Shown: piece by piece, positions 26,723 to 39,312 of the stretch
Layout: each line of letters begins with the position of its first letter
Position numbering within the stretch: the first letter of the stretch is position 1
From: Pipra filicauda
Lineage: Eukaryota > Chordata > Aves > Passeriformes > Pipridae
DNA: 64,000 nucleotides
Direction: 5' to 3'
NCBI RefSeq assembly: GCF_003945595.2
Contig: NW_024104096.1
Span: forward strand, 2,227,501 to 2,291,500
The notes under the pieces: model-generated
Told to the model about the DNA's origin: nothing
What the model saw: only the letters and a program-made list of their open reading frames with translations
The model's database searches: none
Position numbers and translations under genes: made by a program

Positions 26723-29700
26723 TTAAAAGGTCTTCAGTCAAAATTCTCAGGGAGAGTTATGCAAAAGCAAAATAATTTCTTCAGAACTCAGAAAACACTG
26801 TATCACTGAATCTTTACTTTACATGGTATTAGAGAGTAAGCATAGTGACTTCAGAGCCAGTGCAGCAATTTTATAGAATTTGAAAGATTATTTTAGCTGC
26901 TCATGTTATGTAGTCATTTCTAGGAGCCTACAAGAATTACACAATTATTTATAACTTAATAATTAATCTTTTACTGATATGAAGTATTAAATTCATTTCT
27001 CTCACAGGATCACTATAAGCTTTCTTTAATTCCTAAAATAAGGAAAGCCAAGTACCTATGAGAGGCAGCTCCTTTGACATAGTTCTGTCATTTACAGGCA
27101 GCACAGTGCATATCAGGCCTTTCAGTCAAGTGCATCAGATCACAAAAGATGCTGAATATCAGATCTTAAGTACATTATTTTGGCAGAATATGGATTATGC
27201 AATACTGAAAGTGCTGTAATTTTCATTAGTAACAGTAAGACTTTCAGAAATCTCCTAATTTTCTATTCAGAGAAAGATTCTCAGCTGTCATATACTAAAA
27301 GTCATTTATCATCTGACTTTCATAGAAGTCCAGTCTTCTACTGTATTTTCTAGTTGAGTTGTTATTAGTACAAAAAAGTACAATGGTATTCCTGACAGTC
27401 ACAGATCAAATTCATGCTTCACCTTAGGTTTAAAAATTTTGTTTATTGTAAGTTACAATTCTGCCTTTTTCTCTAAGAAGAAAGCCCCTAATTAACAACT
27501 CATTATAAGCTATTTCGGTAGCCAAGACTGCACAAGAAAACCCAGAGCTGCAAACTGGTGGAGGCTGGAGGAATGTTCTGGGACACTTCCTCTCCAGGCT
27601 AGCCCTGTTCAGACTCCCCTTCCAAGTCATTGCTTTTAGCCACTGCCAAAGACTGCATAACAAATTGATTAGTCTTTAGTCTGTATGTACTTAATTCTTT
27701 ACTGATGTGTCCTTGGTTCAGCATCACTTCATAAAGGATGATATTTATGCAGTCTAAACACTGTATCTTTACAGAGGCCTTGGAAATTCTTGGGCTATAA
27801 CCTACATGAAGAAATGAGAACAGACACTTAGAAGACTTATCTCCCCCCACAGCATAGGCACAGGTTGTGGTTCTCAAGACATTCAGGGCAACAGGAGGAG
27901 GATATTCTGTTGTGAAGGAGTTCTTCTGTTTTCACTGTCTGCACTGTCCAGTGAAGAAAAAAATGTCCAGACCATGGCTGGGACACTCAGGCATGTTAGT
28001 TGACAGGCATCCTTACAGTTCTCTGGACTGTATTTGTGGAATGATGTAGATATAAACATGGTATCTGTTAAGTAATTCCGCAGAGAAATGTGGATATAAA
28101 AACCAAAGGCAAAAATTGCAAAGGAACTAGCAGGTAGATTTAATTTTGTGAAGATAATTAATGCTGGTATATTTAGACTATGACATTAAACATGAATCTC
28201 TCTCTTTCACTTTTTTGCTTGTTTTTACTGACAACCTGTTACTGCTTTGATTACAATTTCCTTCCCCAGAGACAGGAACACACGGTCCAGTCAGCAGGAT
28301 TTTTACACAGGTGTTCAAAGTCCAGGAGGAAGTTCAACTTCTAGCTACCTTTCTAGTGTGTGTATGCCTGCATTTGACTTTATCAGCATTGACTTTTGCA
28401 GCTCTTTCTTCTGAAGACTTGATCAGCCTGAACCTTCAGGTAAACATAGTATGCATTTAAGTTCTTAACCATTCCAATATCTGACTGAAGGTCAAGCCTA
28501 TTAGACTTGCTTCAGCTCACATCAATTATTTCCCCCCACTGAAGGTGATGTCACTATGATTCCAGCTAATTAAGTCTGTAATATTGAGACAGAGTGTTTA
28601 ATAAGGCTCAACATAGAAGAATCAAGTTAACTCTGTCAATCTTCTTTGCTATAATGCATTTTGTTATATAAACAGTCCAGCAGTCTAAGATTTGTAGATT
28701 TGCATTTGAGTGCCTTTTTCTGATAGACATAGGTGAATTTGCTCCTCTTGTGGTAAAATATCCTTCAGTGGCATTGACCTAAATATATCCTAATACTGGA
28801 AAAGGTAAAGCTGATTTTACATTCTAGACATAATTTATCACCTGCAAATAGAAAACCAGAGAAATATCCTTCAAGCAGCATCTGGTTAATAACTGTAAAC
28901 AGAGAAGTATCTATCCAGTCATTCTTAGCAATCAGTGTTAATTTTCACTATCTTTGCATAGCTGTAGATAATCACATTCCTGTTAATTTACAGCTCTGTT
29001 CTAATCCTTAATTTAAAACCCTACTGAGATTTTTATTTTAGTACCTGAACAATCAATCATTTGACAATGTGTGAAGTGGCAGAAGAATACCAGTAAACCT
29101 GAGACACAGGTTTTGTCCAAGGGTAAACATCCAAATTAGAAAAACAAGGAAAATTCCTAACTAAAGGGACACCCGAACAATTACCCCATTGGAGGGTGGC
29201 TGGTCATAACTTCTCCCATGCACATTGTCATGCAGTCCTCCTCCATCCTCCTGGTTTTTGGTTACACCATCCAAAAGGATACAGACTCTGCAATTTGGAA
29301 AAGCCAAGAACACTTTTTCTTCCTTTCAGGGGAGGATTAGGAAAATTCCTGTACTCATTCTTTGTTTCAAAGCACAGGAATGAGCTAAGCCAACTTACTC
29401 AGGTAATTACATGCAGTCTCAGCTCTGCTTGAAATACATAATAGAGGTGAGCTGGACCACAACACTAATCTCTGACTTATACACCTGCCCAGAGTTTTAA
29501 AGTTGGACTACACTTTATTGTACGTTACGGTTAAAGCTTTTTGAAATTGAAATGGAAACAGTTTGAATTAGGAAACAAACTCAGAATAAACCTCAATTTA
29601 ATTTTCAGTGTAAACACAGAGATGGAAGTTTTAGTCTTTACAGATGGAATTTCCATTAAGAGCCATACATGGGTCATGATTATCCTGGTGACACCAACTC

Positions 29701-29934
29701 ACAAAACTAATCTCTGTGATGGTATCTAGCAGTGGAGCATGATTCTGAACAACCAACTACACCTTTGAAATAAAAGATGAATTGTCCTTGGATTAGTCAA
29801 GATGACGTGTTTCGTGGCTCTACTTTATCAGTTCTCTCTAGTCTGTGAATGAGCAGGGCAACTTTATCTTAACCAAAGAATTAGAGCGCATCCTTGATTT
29901 CCTAAGCAGTGAGATTAGTTAATATGATAGCATC

Positions 29935-29962
29935 AACTGGTACATAATAACTGGTACATAAT
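29935..29962. repeat. perfect 14 bp tandem duplication
   Basis: AACTGGTACATAAT is present twice without spacer (29935-29948 and 29949-29962). This is a simple slippage duplication within the intron. Confidence 0.9.
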
Positions 29963-32900
29963 ATGGGTTGCTAAAATTATAATAGTATCTCAACTTCTGA
30001 GTGAAAGAAAAAAATATTGTCCTAAAACAAGTAAAAAACCCCCTCTCCTCCTTTATATATACAAAATAATGTATTTACAATTGTGAGTCTGCTGCCCTTC
30101 TCCAGGCAAAAAACTTCTAAAACCATTAATACTGAAGTGTGAAATCCATTGAATTGATATTTCAGCAGATAACCTTTGAAGAAATCAAATATTCTTGTCC
30201 TACTATAGATGAACTTCTAAGTTTTAACAAAAGCATTACACAATTCTTAAAAGATGGGAGAGACACCACAAAGAAGAACTGCAAGTCTATCATGTAAAAA
30301 GTATAAAGATCCTTACAGAAGGATCCCTTATTAAGGTCTGGTAAACCCTTATTCACTTGGAATCTTGTTCATTCTATAAACATGTAATACAGGTCACAGC
30401 AATGGAAAGCAAAGGAACTGTGGTGGTAGCAATGGGAAAATATGGACTTGAAGAGTAGGTGATGTGACTCAAGATTTATATTATGTGGTAGCCTTTTTCT
30501 AAATTAATTTATCTTGTGCTACAATACCTCTTTTTAAGAGGATAATATTTAAGGTTCCTGTAATTTAAAACAAGAATGAAAGCACACCAGCAATTCCTAG
30601 ACATTTCTGTGATTTACCTATTATACTACATAAGTTCGTGCTCTGGGCATTCAAAATAACCACAAAAAAGTCAGAGTCAATACATATATATTTTCATCTT
30701 TCTTGTCTATATAAATATTAAGCTTCTGGTTTTATGCAGTGATCATGATACCCAAAGTATTACTTCTAGTGAACTATTAAGATATTTCTTAAAAATCAAT
30801 AAGAAGACTGACATGTATCATAAAAGATCCATAAAAACATGTAAGATTTCACTCATTCACTGGGATACTAAATGTTAACTATTTCTCTCAGCAGAGCAAG
30901 AGATATGTGCATTTAAATGAATGTATAGTAAATATTCAATTCCTGTAGAAGAGAGGTGAAAGATAACATCAGCATTTATAAAGCAGTGTCTGTACATCTT
31001 GTCAATTAAAAAAAACCAAGGATAAATAATACTTATTAGCCTCACAGAGGTATTTTGAGACTATCTGGTTAACACTTATAGAATGTGTTAATAATTAATG
31101 CTCTATTACACATTCACTTACTATATATAATTACCACCCACATTAGAGGAGATTTGCCCACTGGCAAAATAGAACTATTTCTATATGTAATGGAAGGTTA
31201 TATGAAAGCAAGCAAATGCATAAACATCTATTTCATGTATGAAAACTTGAAATAACTGCAATAAAGATTTGGATTGCAAGTCTGTGATTCCCCCTACTTA
31301 CATCATTTAATTTTAATCCACTTTTAAAGCACATTTTACAAGAAAGGAAGCTCTTACTCCTGTGGGAGATAAGTGTAAGAGCAAAAAATGGAACAGATCC
31401 TGGAAACATTAAAATTAATGATGTCTGAGAAATCATTATGGTTATAAACCTTGAGCCTGACAGTTTTAATTCAAAGCTCACAAAAACTGAGAAATAGTTA
31501 AATAAACTGAAGGACCAGATGGTCTCAGCCTTCAGGGAATTCACTATAGACAGATAAATTGGGAAACAACAGTCAACAGTCAGAAACTAAAGATATTCTG
31601 AAGTGTTTTGAAGGGTCTGATTTCTGACAAAAAACTTCAGAAGATATTTTTTCTAGAGAAAAACTAAAAAAACAGAGTGTTCATGAAGACTGTTTTTCCA
31701 AGAGATTTTTCAACACTTACTTTCCAAAAGGTTCATATTGGGTATCTCTATGCCCAAATTCAGATAACTGAAATGAGTTATTTCCTAAGAACAGACATAA
31801 AGACTTAAATTTGTAGTAATAGACTTTTCACCAAGTACTTCCTTCTCACATACACTCGTAGATACATACATATATATATCCTATAACAAAAGTTCAAATT
31901 ATTCCACAAATGATATTTTTTTTACTGCTTTCCCCTGTTTCATAAGACTATTTAGACACTTCATTCAGTTTTCATGCCTTACATCCCTCATTGTCTCCCG
32001 TAATATCTACAAGTCTTTCTCTCTTACAAGGAAACTAAATGACACTGATTTTTCTTCTCCCTGCCCCTGCCTGACAAGTAAATATATGCTGCCCTGAGAT
32101 GCTGAGAAAAAAAACTTGAAGTATTGTAGAAAAAATGGTCCCCAAAATTTATAAATCGCTCATGGTGCTTGCAGATCTTCTCACGAAGTAGGTTTTGATA
32201 AAAGGGTCTAATTTTTTCTTCCCTCAATGAGTTTTAAGACCAAAGTTGAAATTTTTTTACATATTCAGACAGATAAGTAATTGTAGGTTCCTTCTTCTCT
32301 TATCCCAGTATCTTTCTCAAAAAATTTTTATACGTTATGGCAAATGCTGAAGCATTAAGTTTATTTCAAGCCTTTGAAAAGCCATGGAACTAACCTATAT
32401 ATGGGGAAGAAAGAGCAGCAGCAAAACATCCTGCTCTGTAAGTTGCTACCTGCGCACCACGTGAAAGTAGGTAGGGCATACTTTTATTTGTATTATGTAA
32501 ATATTTCACATCAAACCTATGCCCACTATGACAGTAAAGAAATTATTTATATAAAACTTATGATAAATACTAATGCTTTTTACTGTGAACAGACTTCAAT
32601 TTTATTTGCATATCAACTACTCACCCTTTTCAAAACTAACACTTCTGACGCATCATTTATCGGCTAACTACTGCAAGCATATTTTAAAGTTTCAACTCCT
32701 ATTTTCTGTTATTTTAGACTAATTTTCTATAAGTAGGCTTGAAAACAGCCATCTGACATCATGCAGCCCTAAGCCATGTACAGATGTATATGATTTCACA
32801 GTAACAGACCTGCTCATACCTCAGTCCACTGATTCTTCGTATGGAAAGGCAGATATTTCTAGAGACAAACAGCAGTGACACATATCTCACTTCTTATATA

Positions 32901-33300
32901 ACTGTAGGTATCTAAAGAGCTGGTTTATTTCCCTCATAAGAGTTAGTGATATTGAGGCTTTAAGAGAGGTTATATTTTACTTTATAATATGATTTTATCC
33001 ATCACTTGGCCTTAGTCATACTAAATCTCTTTGATTCTGATCAGGTCCGCACAGAATACATCAGCCACACCAAGTAAATAATTATTTATTTCGGCCTTCT
33101 CATCTAAATTTGGTCTAGTGAACATTTCAGAAAAAGAAGAAAAGCTCTGAATACTTCTAACAAGAATAATGACACAGCAGACCTCTATTTTCTACAACCT
33201 ATAGAAGTAAGAAAAGCAGAAAGCCCCTACATTAACTGCTTGCTCTTCATGCTAACATCAACAATGCAAAGACGGGCACACCTCCCTTAATCAGTCCTTT

Positions 33301-33314
33301 AAAAAAAAAAAAAA
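33301..33314. repeat. 14-A homopolymer run
   Basis: An uninterrupted run of A. The preceding sequence shows no recognisable retroposed gene or SINE, so it is not interpreted as a poly(A) tail. Confidence 0.8.
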
Positions 33315-36218
33315 GACTTGGGGTTTATAATGCTGGTAATGAGAGTCATTTCCCCCCACATATTACCACATTGCCAGTAATCAGGAAAATAAAAGTTTTA
33401 ATGTCTCTCTTTGGCTGACTTTCATGGCTATCTAACAAATGGAAGTTACAAGCCTGATATGAACTAACCTTTGTGAAAGTGGAAAAATATGCAAGTGCTG
33501 ATTAATATAGTTTACCATAACTAGACTGAAATGTTGCAAATAATCAGAGATCAGAGACCCTACAGAAGGATTATTAAATTGTAAACTAATAATAAAAAAG
33601 CACTATTCTATTGTTTAAATATGACTGTGGGAGACAGGCCCAGAGGAATGACTGACCAGGTATTTTTCAATAGCTGTATAATATGTGAATCTTTGTGTTC
33701 TGTTGTTCAGTTCTTATTAGTGACTGGAGAGCCCTAATGATTATTTTCTACCAAACTGTGCACAGTGACTGCACTGTGAATGTGCACATCTTTCATTTTC
33801 TTTTATTTCTATTTTCTATTTTATTACAATAGCACATTTAGTTTGATTAATTTGTATATTTAGGACTGAAACATGTTATTATTAAAAACTGAAATATAAT
33901 GAGTAAGGTTTTATCCAGCTTCTCTTAACTTACATCAGTGGTAGCAGTTATTTTAATTTAGGTATTTATAGAAGTTAATGGAGCAATTGCTGAGCTATTT
34001 TGACAGGGTTCGTATTGCACATGTTTAAATAACAGAAAAACTTTGCAGAATAAAAAGATTCTATGGCAAATCTACAATATAAAGAACTTCTGGCTCAATG
34101 TGTACTGTGTATCACTTTTTTCCAATTATCTAATCTAGTTGTTTTCTAATTATCTATCTAGCTGTTATAGAGATGGTCTCCAAGGAGTCTGTCTAATGAT
34201 CATTCATTGAATTTCTTTAATTTGAAGGAAAATAATTAGTGCTTTCACAACAAAAACATCAATGATGCAAAAGCAAACAGGTGAATACTAAATAGATGAA
34301 TTGAAGGCTGTTTGGTTAATGGTGTACATAACACAGGTGCAATATTTTGACTGCTTTTCCAATTTTGCAGCAAAGATTTCAATGCAAACTGAAGAATTTA
34401 CTATATCTGTGAAGTCTAAAAGTCTTACCTCCACATTGCTTTTCTGGCTGAATGGTTCTAAGATCACGGAAAAAAGTAAAAGAATAAAGCTCCCCAAAAG
34501 GGAACTGAGGAAATATGTAAAGGGTAAAATTTACGATATTTTGATCTCTGACAATGTTAACATAATTTAATGTTATAAATTGTATTTAATTTTTTATTTT
34601 CTTTATCAGGGAAATATACTATGCATATGGCTTCTACCTCTCAAATTCTCCCAAAACATCTGGAAATAATACTTTCTATCTGTTGAAGTCCTTCCCATGA
34701 AATCCTGGGAAGGTGTATTACTGGTGTACAGCCACAACCACTTTTTCCCATTATGCTACACATGCATATTATGAATTATGACTTCTCATAACACTGAGGC
34801 CACAAGTCATTCTTTACATAAAATTTCTGGAGCAGTATCAGTAGGTTACACTCTTAACTATTTTGTTAGAAGATTGTACTATGCTTTTCAAAGACTTAGT
34901 AAATCAGAATGGCATCCTATTTTCCTAAAAATCGTGAGAATTCTTGCTTTTCATTAGAAGCCAGCTTTTATACTGAAACTGTATTTTTAAAAAACCTTGT
35001 TAAACAATGGTTAACTTTTTTGACAGACCATTATCTGGTAAATTAGACAGCTAATAAAAACCTCCTCCCTTTTTCATAATGATGTGTGTTACTTGTCAAA
35101 AAAACTAAGTTGCATCTCCATTACTCCAAGCTTACCATAGATTTATCAGGGGTAAAAATGGACCCATCCTCTTGAGGCAAGATATGTCCCTTGTGTTCTA
35201 GCAATTTTTATCTCTGTATCAATCTGTTTTCAATTCAGTTGACAAAATCACCTTTCTCTATTTTACATGTATTATTGCAGTGCCTGTACAATTCTGAAAG
35301 CATGCACGTGTTTCTGAGTAGAATGATAATAAAGATATTGCTGTGTTCAGAGATAATCTGATTATTTTTCAAAGTTACAGGTCATTTTTTGTAATACCTG
35401 ACCCTGTACACCTTCAACATTTTAGCAACATTTTCAATGTTATACTGACCTTTATCAATGTCTTAGAGCGGGCTACCTGTGTAATGGAACTCCTGACATG
35501 AATTTGTCACTAACCATGTGAATTAGTTTTTCATTGTATTTAAGAAAAAAAAAAGAAGAATAGTATTAATACTAAGTACGATGTTTCCCTAATTCCTGTC
35601 CTTTGTAAACTGAGATCAGAGACAGTGCAACATATTCTGTCACCTGAGAAACCTTTGCTGGCTTCTTCGAAGTCAAAGAAAAACATTGAAATGTTTAACC
35701 AATAAATTTTTCAAAAAGACTTGGCCAAACTTGTTTGTTGATAGCTTCATCGTGTAGGTGCATAAGCTGCCATTATCATTGCTGCGACAAATGTAATTTG
35801 GAATACTTGTAAGAAATCTTATCTAAAGTGAGGAATAAAAGCATCACCATCAATGTTCATAAAGGTTTAAAATTTTAGTTACGGCAGGATGAAGATTCAT
35901 AGAGAATATTCAGTTAACGGTGATAACTGATAGATATAAGTTTTTCTGAGTGACACTGTATTGGAGAGTAGTTGTAAAGAGCAGTGATTATAGGAAACCA
36001 CTGTGTCTAAGTATCAAAACTTTGAGCTTCAGTAAATGTGAGGTTAGGTGTGACATTTGGAGTTATGACAGGTGCCTTACTTTGCGTTTTGGAGGGACCT
36101 ACCTGTTCTCAGCTGCTTTAGTTGCGGAGCTCAAGGAATTGGTGAGGTGAGACAGAGTCCTCTGCAGAGATTTACACAGAGGCAACTGTGTATTACCTTG
36201 TTGGTGTTGCTCCTATCC

Positions 36219-36240
36219 CTGAGTAAGAGTTTTTACTCAG
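36219..36240. repeat. short hairpin (8 bp stem)
   Basis: CTGAGTAA and TTACTCAG flank a 6 nt loop in a patch that is somewhat GC-richer than its surroundings. No function can be assigned. Confidence 0.7.
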
Positions 36241-38962
36241 TTGAATCTTCATATTCCTAAATGTTTTTCTAGTAATGACATATTTTTTATTTTGACTGTG
36301 GGCTAAGTAAACATCCAATACAAGAAAAAAGCCAAACTGCCTTCTTTTTCTCCAGCAGACATCTTTTTAAATTTACCAAAGCCAACCATGATATACAGTC
36401 TGCCTACTAATTTGTATAGTATTATATTTATATTTTGCTAAGACCATCAGGGGAAGACTATTCAAAAAATTAAAATTTACTGAAACAATTCAGTAAAAGT
36501 TTTATTATTTATCATGTCTGAAATTCCCACTAGGTTTTTTTTAGATTTTAATTGAAAAATGTCACATTCAAAATAATTTTAACTTCAGGCAATCATAACT
36601 ATAACTATAACTTTTATAGTTGCTGAAAATATAAATCTTCTACCAAACTTCAGTTTGTATTACCAAAAATACTAGGAAAAGCCCTTATAACATAGACCAT
36701 TCAGACCCTTCTCCACGTAAGGGAGCCTTAATTTGATAATAAACCACCGATTTCTTGAAAATTCCTGCACTGCAGAAGTGTAACTGTGCATTCAGCCTTT
36801 ACTCAGACCACCTCTCTATAGTGAGTTTTTCAGTTTGTTACAGAATGGCAATCACCTTTTCTGCAGAGCCTAAGCAGAAGCATCACAAGCAGCCCCACAG
36901 GGCAGGATGTGCCTGACAGCTTTTTTTGCCAAGAGAAGAAAAAGGAAAAAACAGCCCCAAAGTGCTAAATATCAGCTGAAGTGATAAGCAGTGCATTAGC
37001 ACATGATTGGAAAAAGAAAAAAATTACCTGATTAGTTTCTAATGTATTGCCTTCCTCTAGAGAACACAGAATCAATGGAAAAATAAATCCTAAAAAAAGG
37101 GACATACAGAACTTCACAGTAAAGGAAAGAGAAATAAAACGTCATTGAAGAAAATGACAAATTACTGAAAGAGAAGTAGGTGAAAACAGATCTGATTATC
37201 TTAATTTGTACTGATTCTTCAAGATTTGCTCAATGAATAAGCAATTCCTCATGGTCAAGTCTTTAAAAGGTCTGACTTAAGTTCTAAGGAATTCTTACGC
37301 AAGGATAAAAAAAATCCCAGACATAGATTAACTTTTTTTTTAAAGACTAATTCTTCAAAACACTGTAAGAAGTAGTGTTTAATAAAGCAAGAGGATGGCA
37401 TTGTGACAATGTCAGAGCACATGAATTTCACAGAGTAGCTGATCTTGAAACAAATTTTAGCTCATTCATAGAGGATTCTTCTCTTATTATGGATTCCTGT
37501 GTATCTAATGCTCTGGGAAGGCAACTAGAAAAAAATGGCCTGTCCATCCTATGGCAATAACCACTGAAGCAGGATTTTCTACTGTAATGTTCCTGTACTT
37601 AGCCATGGACTGGATAACAGGTACAGCTCTGATAGATTCACTACTTTAACTCTCTTTCTATTCTACAAGTCTCACAGCATGCTGGAATACAAAAAATTTC
37701 AACAAGTTTGTCTGAACAGAGTTAGATATGATGAACCTGAAAATGGAGACATTTCTTTCAAACAATATGAGATTTACGTGTCTTCACAAAACACAGTCAC
37801 ATAGCCAGCAAAACTTTCTGTGATTAGGCAGGAAGTAGCAGGATTTATTCCAACAAACAGTCTAACTGAATCAGCTCTAAGCATTTTTCTTGTTGCTTAA
37901 GGGTTATAATGTGCTTGTACTACAAAATAAGTACTTATGAGCCAATACCATAGGAAAATATAACCAGATATAAGATGACAAAAGCAGCTGGCTGTCTTGA
38001 CATGCTCTGTCAGCAGATTTATGAAAATTTTATGTTCTCGAGGCTCCTTACTGAGAAGTTTTCCTTCTTTCAGCTTCATTCAAGACTTACACACTTGTTT
38101 ACTCATGGAGATAAAATCAGAGGAATTAAAATGCATTTTTACTAAATTTTAGGCTGTGCTTTCCCTGGGTTGGCTGCATGACCCTGTTATGTGACATAAC
38201 TCCGGTAAATTTATATTTACTGCATTTTCATTTTGTTGCCATTTACAGCTCATAAAAAAACCAACCTCAGAATAATTTCTTCTATCCTTTCACTGTACTT
38301 TTTTATTTTAAATTTATTTTTATTAAAGGGAGCAAGGTATTGTAAATTAATTGCTAAGACAGCTACCATTATGTAACAGTATGAAACTGTTAATGACATC
38401 TGAAAGATCTTATGGTCAAGCAAATCACTCTGAGCACGTGTTTATGCTCTGAAGCCTTTCCAGTGATTTCTGACCACTGTGTTTTGCAAATGTCCATTTC
38501 AGGTGTTACGTAGCTTTTAGAGTTATAGGGATGCCATGAGATAAAAAGTATACAACACTTTTCAGTATGTAGTTCAACAGTGAAAATTACCTACCTTACT
38601 TCTTATTGGGATAATGAGAGGTCACCAGTCCTCCTGCATGGCTTAACAGAAAAAAAACACTTGACCAGAATGCAATAAAAAGGTGAAATGGAGAAATAGG
38701 GAGAGGAAAAATATGTTTTCAAGACTGATTAAGCAAGAAAGACAAAGTTTTTCTACATGGCAAAAGTATAGAATGAGCCTCTGACACTCCACAGGAAAAT
38801 TTTTGGGAAAATCTGGAGAGTGCACATGTATTAAGAATATATGCAAGTGATGATCAAGAAAAGTTATTAAAAGTCTTAATTTAAAGTAAATTAATAAACT
38901 GTACTTAGACATTTCTGTTGATATCTTTCTTCATAACTAAGTGGCCTTAATTCAATTTAGCT

Positions 38963-38984
38963 GAATTAATTTATAAATTAATTC
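38963..38984. repeat. 22 bp perfect palindrome
   Basis: The sequence GAATTAATTTA followed by TAAATTAATTC is its own reverse complement with no spacer. AGCT boxes lie just outside on both sides, offset by a few bases. It is entirely A/T apart from the outer G and C. Confidence 0.95.
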
Positions 38985-39254
38985 AATTCAGCTGAACTGA
39001 GTCAAAACTACTTTGATGCTGGATAAGGTACCTAATTTGAGTTTCACTTAAATTCACTTTCAAAATTCATTCAGATTAATTTTCCTCAGTGTCTCCATGA
39101 AGACAAAACCCTTAAACTTTTTACAAAGAGAACTGAAGAAATGATGCATGGAGTGCCACTAGAAACTATTAGTTCTAAAACAGCATCTTCAGCAGCTCAG
39201 AACTTACTACTTTTTAACACGTTTTTAGGCATTATTTCAAATTTGATGCATTAT

Positions 39255-39312
39255 TTCAATATATACATATTGAAATCTATATACATATGAAATCTATATA
39301 TATTGAAATCCA
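39255..39312. repeat. short imperfect direct repeats in AT-rich DNA
   Basis: TGAAATCTATA occurs at 39271-39281 and 39288-39298, and a third partial copy (TTGAAATC) follows at 39303-39310, separated by TA/CA-rich spacers. This is a low-complexity slippage product. Confidence 0.8.

Noticed and set aside
28320..28345. Minus-strand peptide VELPPGL resembling the IQLPPSL strand expected in the missing next exon
   Set aside because: A stop codon follows immediately, no proper acceptor precedes it, and the surrounding residues do not match.
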